A stretch of DNA of 64,000 bases from Schistosoma mansoni (Eukaryota > Platyhelminthes > Trematoda > Strigeidida > Schistosomatidae), in NCBI RefSeq assembly GCF_000237925.1, contig NC_031502.1, forward strand, positions 49,081,283 through 49,145,282, read 5' to 3'. Positions 33,610 to 45,500 of this stretch are shown piece after piece. The position numbers and the translations under genes are program-made. Within the stretch, counting starts at the first letter, position 1; every line of letters begins with the position of its first letter. The notes beneath the pieces are model-generated. The model was not told where the DNA came from. It did not search any database and was given only the letters and a program-made list of their open reading frames with translations.

Positions 33610-34840
33610 ATAGAAATTTATGGTTAAATGACAGCAACTGGACAATCTATTGTGGACGCTCATATTTTGAAAGATATTAGTTAGTTGTAGTCCTTCATAT
33701 CGACAGTTCCAAATGTTAACCCTTATAAGTCGAAAATATTACCTTTTTTATTCATATTACTGTACTCTGTGTTACATTACGGGGTGTTTTTTTTACATGA
33801 TTTATTACTCTGGTCTTGACCAACAACTTTGGTTAGTATTTTGGTACTGCTATTAGAAAACAAACCTTAGTAACCAGTCAGTCTGTTAATTATATTTAAA
33901 GATGCCACAAGTATTCGGAGTTTAACAATGTCTGAACGAGTAACACCTTTAATAAACGAAATGTACCAACCCATTCAAATCAATAGTTAGATGAAAAGAG
34001 GTTTGAAGATATGTTTGATAGGCTGTCGATATATCGAGAAGTGATCAATCTAAGCTGGCTAGTGGTCATAGAAGATGTGGAGCACGGCGTACCTACTCGT
34101 GATCTGGTGAGGATGCACGACCGAGCGTCTTCAGCTAGGTGAGTCCATTAGAACTTATGAGGTCGGCATCAAATGTCGAAGACTTATAGTTATTGATTCT
34201 TGGAATTTATTTACCGCCGCATGTTTCAGTGGTGGACCAGCCTTTTCTAGTTTACTTGTTCCATTTACTGTTCAGGTCATATTATTACATATAGCTAGCG
34301 CGACAACGTCTTCAAAATAACACTTTCATCCACAATATTTGTTTTCTAATGTTTCTCCACTCAAGAGTTTTACTTACCAGAAATAAAAGAGTTCTAAAAC
34401 GATTAAATATTTCATACGGTTTTTCGCCCAAGTAAATATCAATAAAATGTCAGCTCATCAAAGGACCCATGTTAAATAATGTTTTATGTAGTGGACACTA
34501 AGTAACCTTGATAATGCAGAAAAAGTAATAATGCTGAGAGTAGTGGTGATATAGAAATTCTCTTATCTATGTCAAAACTTACCGCAATTACTACGAATAG
34601 GTCAGCTCACGAAGACTAGACATAGACCGTAAGTGAATGTGAAGGTATTACGTTATAATCAGGATGTGAGGCAAAGCATTTGTCTTTTCATATTATCACC
34701 ACACAGTGCTGATTACAATGAATATGCATAAAAGTTTTTCATTTGATTGGTAGCACATTTCTGACTTATTCAAACTTTATATACCATTTTGACTGTTTGA
34801 GCAACTAATTTGAAATGTTTTACATCTTCAAATTTTAATA
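33610..34840. other. No recognisable gene
   Basis: AT-rich; 34020-34160 is moderately GC-rich (CGAGCGTCTTCAGC) but has no identifiable protein. Confidence 0.4.
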
Positions 34841-34841
34841 G

Positions 34842-35205
34842 TTGGTATCATGAGTCAATTGAAGCTAGACCACCATGGAAAACCTGGAAGCACTGGACGG
34901 CCGTTTTGTCATATCGTGGGACTCCTCAGCAATGAGCATCCACGATCCTGTCTTGCGAGATTCGAACTCAGTACCTATTAGTCCCACAGGCGAGCGCTTA
35001 ACCTCTAGACCACTGAGCTGACCGGCATCCTATGGTGTTAATATCTAACTTCAACCGATCCATGAAATTGAGCGACATATCCACCATTCTCTTCAGTGAG
35101 TTGATATCTCACAACAGATCCGGTTAAACTCCACTGGTCAGTGCTTCGCACTAGAACTCCAGGAAATACCTCATAGAGCCAGTCACTAGTGAGCATATGT
35201 TAGAT
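34842..35205 (-). mobile_element. Full-length SINE family B (near-identical to the 39.8-kb copy)
   Basis: Shares the unusual variants GTTTTGTCATATCGTGGGAC and GAGCTGACCGGCATCCTATG with 39770-40095 and no other copy here. Confidence 0.85.
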
Positions 35206-36326
35206 CATCAGAGATGATGATCTCTGTCGAATGATTGGGAGTGTACTTGAGTTAGACGGGAATGATGTGACCAACAGCTAACGTCGAAGTCACACCTCGA
35301 GGTCAGCATCTAACGTGGATTACCCCTTCTTCTTATCAAGGTACTATGAATGCCTTGAAAACCGTGCAACACAAAGGACGTTATTACAGAAATATTTTAG
35401 TTTAAGCAGGTATAGGCGAAATTGCGACCACCACTTCATGGGCCAGTTCATGGTGCACGATTAACTGGTGCGCGTTAGTTGTCCTTGGCCTTGAGAGGGA
35501 TCTATAATCTGTTCGGTGTTCAGTGATCAAACTGACGGATGATTTGACTAGGGCTCAGTGACATTTCCCTAGTCCTGCAAAGTTAAGGTTGAGGACTCTG
35601 TTCATTAGGTCTAATGTTTGCAAGCGTTCAATATTTAGTTTCCTAGAATGTCATCAATTAACTCAAGCTGTCGATAACTTAACGTTAATCAACTACATAT
35701 TATATTTATCATCGCTATATCTTACTTATCTTTTCTTGAAACCTAGCTCAGCGTGTTTATACAACTTTATAATAATACTTTATTAATCTAAATCTAATCT
35801 GCATGTGCTATCTCAAAATAAATTTCAATCAAGCGTTACATTTCAGTCATCATCACTGCATTAAGAACAAATCTTTACAAAATAGATCACTGTCCAATGC
35901 TATCGAAGACGCATAGGCAATAAGCTTCAAATAGAAAAAAGTTCATAAGAAGAAAATGTGCAAATTTTGCTCAGAATGGTCAATAAGAAGGAATATTGCC
36001 GGTATGAAAATTAGTATTAGGCTCCATTGCTGGACAAACATGTCACTAAAATCTGCTTACAAAAATAAACTGCTGAAGTTGTATTTCTTCTTGATGATCA
36101 TGTGTAAGTATTGAAGTTAGCATTTAAAGTACTATAAACTAAGGAGTGTTCGACCCGTTTCTCACAACATTTCGTTCTCAGTTTATTGGTTTTCATAATA
36201 AGTTTTATTTGTATAAGATGTCAAGTAATCTGTAACTGATGATTTGACTGAATTAGCTGTATAATTTTGTGATTAACTTCTCTTTTATTCAGTCAGTTGA
36301 ATACGAAACAAACATTCTTCTTCAGG
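35206..36326. other. Region downstream of the fucosyltransferase
   Basis: Contains minus-strand AATAAA signals at 36284-36289 and 36204-36209; otherwise no gene recognised. Confidence 0.45.
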
Positions 36327-36654
36327 TTAGAGTTTCCATTTAGGCTTCCTCCCTAAGCAGCCATTTGCCAACCAAGAATGATAATCTGTGTACCATGTAG
36401 GCTTGATAAATGGAAGAGAATGTGCCAGTAAACAGAAGTCACATTCAAGTCTTGATTTCCACACATAAACATCTCCGTGAACATGCCATGCAAAATATTC
36501 ATCATAAGCTGTATCATTTTTATCCAAGTATTTTAAATACTGTGAAAGTGTAAATAGTGATTTAAACTGATCGACATGAATAAATGAATGAGGGGGTGCA
36601 ATTCTTGTATACTCTTCTCTTGATCCTCCCATTACAATTGGAACCATATTGTAT
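36327..36654 (-). CDS. Fucosyltransferase terminal exon D
   Basis: Acceptor ATATAG|A completes LYNMVPIVMGGSREEYTRIA. HSFIHVDQF, YLKYLDKNDTAYDEYFAW and a short Cys-containing C terminus follow, with stop TAA at 36329-36327. Confidence 0.93.
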
Positions 36655-39510
36655 CTATATAACTAGTTATAAAACATGGGGTAAAATAACGAATTTAGGT
36701 TCTCTGAGATATAGGTAGAAAGTATTTGCATTATTCTCATGTGCACCTATAAAGTACACTGAAATAACATGAAAATTATTCACACTGACAATGCACTTTT
36801 ATGTACTAAGTAATTGTAGCTTCAGAAATCATTTTTCAGGTGTTGATCAGTAAACTAATCGACTAATCATCCATTTTTAAGTTTTACCTCATTTTATTAG
36901 CATAGATATAGAACTGACACTTAATTAGACATTCCATGACATTTTGACATTAAAGGTTGAACCTAAAGTATTTGATTTCAGACGTCTTTGCAGAATTACT
37001 GAAGTAAGAAGAACATTAGAATGAGTGATGTTGAGATCAGAAGTAAAGTACTAGTTTTAAATAGGCAAGTTCATTAATTCATTCATGTGCGTCCATTGAT
37101 CGAGATAATTAAGACATGTGCTACTCGTACCTAACAATCTCCTACTCAGATGTATAGTGCTAGTTGATTTTTTGGGTGTTTGAGCGGTAAACGAATTGAG
37201 AAATAGCATCACTCTTTGAATTTCTCAACCAAATGCCTGAGCCATGTCGAAAGTTCAGACTTTTTGTTTAAAACCTGTATAATACACGTAATTGGTGATC
37301 AGAGATGTCGGACGACATGTTTCGAAATCAGGCACAGTGGGTCAGACGAGTTAGTTCTCTATTTTTCTCTCGATGTTCAATCAAGAATCATTTCTGATTT
37401 CCCATCATTTGATTACATTTGTCCCTTTTGAACTGTATTTATCGTATTGAGACTTCAATTGTTTTTTATATGATTTCTTATTCAAGAACTATTATCTTAC
37501 TGATTTCCTGTCACTGTATTGGGATGGGGTCTTGCAACGTGTATCGATGCACGCTCATGACATGCCCTATGTTGATAATCGCTAACTAATAAAAACTTGT
37601 CGATGTAACGTATTGAGTTAGCTATATAGTTCAAACCACCTGTACTGATATTATGTTTTCAGTTGTTATTTAGACTTCATTACTTATTAGCTCTACATAG
37701 AGTATTAAACACACTACTGAGAGTATATATCGTACACTTTTTTAGAATTTAATACAACTCATATACCGAATTCATGTGGATGTATTAGGTTGTAAGTCAT
37801 ATAGTTTGTGTGAGTGATAAAGATACTACTCGGCTGCCCACGCCAAGGCGTGTGGAATCGAGGACAAATGCTAAGGGTCGGAGGATAAGTAACTCACTTA
37901 TTACCAAAAACTTCCAGTAGCAGTTCTGTACTATTCACACCTTTTCTAAGCTTCACTTTTTACTTCATCACAAATTACCATTGATAGGAAAATACCAATC
38001 AAGTCAGTACAATAGAGATCTTGTATACCTCGCTTGCCATCAGAGTTGCAAAATAACCATATGGCGGAAGGAAAAAAATATCAAAAATACCTCCTCCTCC
38101 TCATATATATATATATGGTTAACTCCGCCTGGAGCCCATCTGGGTTTACTGCCGGTTCTTATCCCGGATAAAAGAGGAGGGTTGGGCATGGGGTTAGCGA
38201 CCCCATCCCGTAGAAAACCAACTCGCTAAAAAAACGCTAACCAGAAAAAGATTAGTGAATAGCGTATCATATTTTATTCAACCAACTGAAGACTTTAATC
38301 GGTTTTTATATTGTTTTAAATGGCTCCATGAAACCACTAGTCAGTATCATAAACAAACGTTAACTGTTTATTTATATCAATTCAGATTATGTACATTGAA
38401 CGTTTTCAATTCTTTAATAATATTGACCCATAAGAAATTAGGGCAAGATAAATATTGTTGAAACTTACAATAAACCATTTTGAAAGAACTTCTCTGTTAT
38501 ATAATCCTTACATATGTTATTTTCAAATGATAAGTAGAATTTATATTGTTTACTGAACATGTTCAAACAATCGGAACAATACGAACCTCCACAACCTCCA
38601 TACATATCAACCTAAAAGTTTTGGAAAAAAGGTCTAGGCTGGATCAAAGGATATTTTATCAAAAATATACCTTTGCTCATTCAATCTGCCACACAGCTAT
38701 TACATTAACTATTCTGTAACATGGTCAGACTTAGCATGATATTGCCGAGTAAGGATTAGTCAATTATCACTGCCAGCCATCGTAGATGAAGTCATTCGTA
38801 GTTTAAATAACTCGTTGATAATCCGTATAAATGTGACACTAGTTGCGTACATCTGACTTCCACAGAAAATATTAGTTTTTTGATATTCCAGGCAAGCCTT
38901 CTTGATTAGTGCCAATTTAAAAAAATTACTGTCAGGGCATTTTGCATATAGTCACTTAACATCATTTTTACACGTACTCTGAGCATAATTAATTTGTAGC
39001 ATAAGTACTGTAATATAGCTTGGGTTTTGAAAGCGCAGAAACATAAACAGATAAACCCTTTTTTAACTTTGTTTTAAACTTCATTTTGAAAGTTGTGTGA
39101 TTAGGTGGTCAAGTACAGGTCCACTTATTTGATTTTAAGTGCTTTATATGTGATGCATAGTATTAGTACTGTTTGATTAATTGAACCAAAGTAGATGACA
39201 TTGTAGTAAACGAGAACACCAGTGGGGACAATCAAATGTATTTCAATACAAAATTACAGAATGCTTTAGTAAAATCTGAGAACCATACAGTAAATACCTC
39301 ATTTTTAAAATGTCAATTAATCGTCTCAGACTTGATTGTTCCGTGGTTTCTACACCAATCATTCTCTGTTCTCGTTCTCTTCTCTTTGATCTTCTTAACT
39401 TTCTACTTCCAAGCATTGTACTCTTGATTGGTGATACATACTACATATATCTGTCGACACCAGCAGCACATACCATAGTATGACGTCTGAAAACGAAACC
39501 TAATGGTTGA

Positions 39511-39551
<41 letters not shown>

Positions 39552-42500
39552 TGACCCATCAGTTGATTCAAAATTCACTGTAAATCAAGTGACTGGTTTT
39601 TTTAATACAGGGATCGACGGTTATGACAATTACGAATAATAATTAAACACTTGAAAAAATCTATTGGTCTATTTTTACTGTCAAATAGTGTATTTTTTCA
39701 AACTAACATTAAATAGTTCCATAAAAATAAAGATGTACAAGTTTGTAAACGAATAAATATATCTTATATAGTTGAAATCATGAGTCAATTGAAGCTAGAC
39801 CACCATGGAAAACCTGGAAGCACTGGACGGCCGTTTTGTCATATCGTGGGACTCCTCAGCAATGAGCATCCACGATCCTGTCTTGCGAGATTCGAACTCA
39901 GTACCTATTAGTCCCACAGGCGAGCGCTTAACCTCTAGACCACTGAGCTGACCGGCATCCTATGGTGTTAATATCTAACTTCAACCGATCCATGAAATTG
40001 AGCGACATATCCACCATTCTCTTCAGTGAGTTGATATCTCACAACAGATCCGGTTAAACTCCACTGGTCACTGCTTCTCACGAGGACTCCTGGAATACTT
40101 GCTTATAGGGAAGAATCTATGCATTTCCATTTGATCATTTTTAGTATCGATTTATAAAGCTTTGTTTCCATATGATTGGAAACTTTCCGCTTCATATCGG
40201 CAGCAGTTGTGTTCTCCCTTATTTGCATATGGTCGTAAAGCGTTTTCTCATTAAAAAATATAATAGAATATCTACTCATATCTTTTTTCAAACACTTAGT
40301 TATTCAAACTGATTTCAAAATATTACTGACAGTCAAGTGAGATTTTTACTGACAAAATTATGTCTGCTTAATAAAGACTCCTTAAATCGCTTGAAGAACA
40401 TTAATCTTGAATTAATTAATGACTAATTTCAACATAGACTCCCTTAGGTTTTTTTGTAAAATTAATACTAATAGTGTTCATTTATGTTCAAAGTATCATA
40501 ATTATCCCCTTTACGCTTAGATTATTCTTATTTCATACCCTATCGAATATCAGTAAAACCATTATGTTTCACTGAAATATTAAATGAACAATTATAAGTT
40601 TCTAATCACACAAAACTAGCTTACTTTGATGTATCTTGATAAGACTTTTGCATAAAGCATTCTTGGACTTTGAGAGAAACAATTACTAACAAGCCATGCA
40701 ATAAGTTTACTTTTGTTTTTGGCATAATTTTTGATCGGAAGTTTATAACGAGTATTTGAATTATGGTTTGGGTTTTTCGGAATGTAATATCCATATGGAG
40801 TTTGAATTGTTGCGTCTAATCTATAGCTTTCGGTAAAGTTTATCTAAGTACAGAATGAACAAAAAGGCAATATTTTAAATAGCCACTGAAAAGACAACTT
40901 TATACAAAAATAATTTGTAGGAATATTGTTTTCAGTTACACAAATAATAGAATGCTTTATAAGGAATATATATATATATATGGACCGGTAGGTCCTGGGT
41001 TCGAATCCCGCGGGGTAGGACCGTGGATGCGCACTTCTGAGGAGTCCCACACTAGGAGGAAACAGCCGTTCAGTGCTTCCAGGTCTTTCATGGTGTTCTA
41101 GCTTCAACTGACTCATGAACTCAACTGTTAAATTACTATAATCTCTACAAAACCCTTTTCTGAGGATATATAATTATCAGTATGGGGAGTGTTCGCTTTC
41201 ATCACAGAACTCCTAGTTCAATTCACATTTCAATATATAACTATTTCACAAACAGTTAAATAGTAATGGATAATTCAACCAGAGGAATTCAAGTTTCTTT
41301 CAAATTTTGTGGATATAAGAAGAATCTACCCGAAAAATTACAAATATGACAACCTTTACTTTAAAAAACATAGGTACTTACTTTGTCTTTAAGTGTCATT
41401 GTACCGTAATGTTTAGACGGTGATTCGTAACTAAATCCAATCCATGCCTGATTATGTGGACGTTTTAAAAGTGGATGTAAACCATCTGTAATCAACAATA
41501 GGTCAGCTTTTCTCCAGTCACTCCTGTCTTCTATGAATTGACAAATTGATACTGGACAACCTTCGAAAGATTTTGTTAATGGTGTTACCTGATATCCGAA
41601 AACCATAAGCTTTTTCGTCTAAAATGTCTAAATAATAAATATTGTCATAACATTGTAAATTACTTAACGATGATTAGTTAGAACACCTAAGTATAAAGAA
41701 AAATATTTTACATTTCTACTAGAAGTTTGTGCCGATGATGTTGTTCAGAAGAACAACCAAACCCCCAAAACAAAACTATCCAGCTCAAACAACGAAATTT
41801 CAACTAAATCATCCATTTGAGCTACAAATCCTCTCTATCATTACATAATTATGTAATAAACTATTATTGCAGTATTAGTTTACACCAAGTGACATTGGCA
41901 TAACTACTATTTACTTTATCATTCTAGTTTAAAACTAACAAAATTGCTTTAAAGTCGATATTACTTACAATAAATATGACAGTGTTTAGTAATTACAAGT
42001 AGCTTATGTGTATAATTGAGTTGATATTTTATATTTATTGCTTTATATAGTTACAGAGAAAACTCAGAGCATCTAAAACGAATAATTTAATCTATTTGTT
42101 TGAAATAAGTTACATTAATGTAAGAGGCTACAATTTGGTTGTCAATAATTTAAATCCAAATAAGGTTTCAATGAATCAACTTGATAGTTGAAATCATGAG
42201 TCAATTGAAGCTAGACCACCATGGAAAACCTGAAAGCACTTAACGACCGTTTCGTTATATTGTGGGACTCCTCAGCAGTGCGCATTCACAATTTCGTCCC
42301 ACGAGATTCGAACCCAGGACCTACCTGTCTCATGACTCATGATTTCAACTATGAAAATACTGAAATCTCCACAAAACACCTTCTGATTAGAATCAACTTG
42401 AATTAGAATACATTAGAAATAATTTAAAAACTTCTATCAACTGTATTGAAACACTAAATATTACGCAAAATAAATAGCACAAAAAACCCCACATAAACTG

Positions 42501-45500
42501 CTGCTAATAGTGTATAACATTGTGAAGTACTTCTATATAGACATTAGCAACTAGAATTACTTATTTGCCCTGTACAAAATGGTCTCACTGAAATATCATC
42601 ACTTTTAAATCAAACCATGTAAAACTACAACTAACACAGGTCTTCATGAAATAATGAATGTTGATGTACGCTGCACAAATAACTCCAGGACATTCCTAAT
42701 TAATGAAATAGCACACAATACTAAATTCAACGATATCAAAGATCTTAGGATAAATAATATAAACTATTTTCTTTATAGGTTGATATCGAAATCTATTTGA
42801 TTAAAGGTTACCAATAAAAGTCTCATTATTTCAATACTCTAATAGAGTATTTAACATCATTTTCAGTTTAACCCAATGTTTAGTTATTTAGCATTGATTA
42901 CTTGATCGGTATAATGTAATTGATAAGGAAATTTTAGCAAAGTCGTAAGAATTTCATTGATTCACAAGTATCATTCATCCTGATCCCTTGAGTAATTTAA
43001 GTAAAACGAGAAGAACAATATTTTCATAATATGATGGATTCATTTAATTCTGCAATTATTGTTCTCCTCGCATTATGCAAATGTCGTTGGTGTTTTTTTT
43101 GTTAGAAATTTTATTCCAATATGCAGTTTTATTTGAGCATGGCATACGTGATTTAAAAACGGTTATATAGATTGATTCTTCATATCAAAGAATATATATA
43201 TATTGATTTTCTCTTATAGTGTTGTTATATCAAAAGCATAGATTCTTGATATACTGTATACAACTTGAGCACTTGAACGCTGGAACCCTCCAAGTTGCAA
43301 ATGATAAGACAGAAGACAAGTGAAAGGAATGCTATTCTAAAGTGTCAAATATGGTACAAAACTTATGTATTTATAGTTTTTAGTAAAAATGAAATCATCA
43401 TTATAGTCATCCAATCTACATAAAGAGGATTTTAACATTTGTCCAATAGAGAAGTTACACGTAGAGATTCTGGAATATTCTTCCAAACAATGATTGCATG
43501 GAATATCTTTGGCTCTTTCTGAACTTCTTAGGGCTTCCTCGAATTCACCCGTGGGCCTTCCTCACAAGTATTATACTGCTCATCTAATGAATGCTTATTT
43601 ATCAAACCTTGTCTTAAAAATTTCTGTCTAATTAAATTGACCTCTCATTTTTTGTATTGAAAACATACTGTAAATCTTTGTACACGTAGTATTCATAAAC
43701 GAAATCAAATGTTACTACATTTTATCGAAAATAACCTTATTGAAAAATATAACAAAAAAGACTATTTTCTGTGATCCATATTACTTAACATACGCATGCA
43801 ATAAGACTGTTTTAGTTTCTAGCATGATATTATGATAGGTAATATTTCACACAAGATAATTTGATGCATATTTATTTTGAAGGTAACAAGAACAGAGATT
43901 GGAGCAGAATAGCATGAATTGGTGATCGATATGCAATTACAACGAACTGTACATGGTTTTAGATAATTAAAAGCAATGAGAAAAAGTAGATTCATTTTAC
44001 TTTTTATCTAGTAATCATTGATACTGCTAATAAACGTAGGAGAGACGGGACAGTTCAACGTTCAGTTTATCAAAAAGTATTTGGAATGACCTTTACGTGA
44101 ATTTCAAGTTTTTGTCCAATGAGTTTCAAGATAGCACTAGTCTAAACACTATTTTATAGGGTTGAAAGGATATGTACCACCGATAAACTGGAAGAAGAAT
44201 TGATGAACGTTGAAAAATGCCCAAGAGACAACAGCTATCCTCAAAAATTTATTAAAAAATATATAAAATTAAAAGAGAACAAGACAGAAGTGACTACAGT
44301 CAATAAAAAACCAATATCTATAAATCCCAACTTCAAAGGTGATGATGTCACAAGCATATTCAGCCGGATGCTTAACGCCAGAATTTATCCGGCAGGCGAA
44401 CTGTTAATTCTTTATAAGATACCATATTCAATGATCCAGCCAAAAATCGACAAGCACACCTTTTATGTTACCGTCAAATATATGTTTATAAATTTACGTG
44501 TACCTACCAAATCAGCAGCTACATCGGCCGTGCAGAAAGGAGGCCATAACTTCGTTTTTTAAGCACGTTCCAAAAAGTCTTAGAACAAGAAGAAGAAGAG
44601 CTTTAAACAGTACAATTACCAAATATATTTTGGATACATGACATCAGGTCGATACGTCTTAGCATATCAAGGTGATTAGTCAACAGCTAAGGTCCACTCT
44701 TTTGAAGTTTGTTGAAGCCGTTGCTATCAGTCGTCAAGAACATGGTTTATGTATTTAAAAAGAGATGATTAATAATCTTTCCTTGCCTTGGTAACAAATA
44801 TTCGTTCGTTGCATCTAAAAACATTATTTTCAAACTTTTTCTAACATTTATTACGTCAATGGTTTTTTTCCAACTGTCTTCCAGAGTAGTAATCTTACCT
44901 TATTAACTCAGCTGTACTCATTTTATTACTATCAGCGTTTACTCATTATGTAATCACTTGTTTCTGTTCGTTTGAACTGTTTTCACGACCAATAATGTAG
45001 AATATTCTTTTACAAAAGATATATATTTACAATATTCAGTCTATTAAATTTCTATACACCCTTTCTCTATTATACTACTATGTCTTCAGCATAATTTCCA
45101 ACTAAACAATTTCATGTAAGTAATTTAAACGCATTTTGTAATTATGATTCTTAAATATCATAGATTGTAAGCAGCTGACGAGAACCAAAGGAAACCAAAT
45201 GGACTCATACTATTCTACTCAAATCTTTGTTCTTGCTCTCTTTAAAATGATAGAAAGAACTATGTGTATGAAATAAGCAAAGATGGGCAATGGCTAACAG
45301 TGGAATCCAGGACGCGCGTTTCGTCCTATTCGGGACTCGTCAGCTGGATGAACCTGCATGTGTATGAAATTATTATTTTTTTTAATGTTTATTTTATGTT
45401 TATTCATAAGATATGAAGTTATTTTGTCATGTATAGCTTTCAGCATTCATTATACTGATTCAGCCATACTGTATAACGTAATCAATCAAAAACCAAGATA

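Noticed and set aside
35205-35235. Short GATCATCAGAGATGATGATC near-palindrome
   Set aside because: Short, imperfect, AT-rich context; expected by chance.
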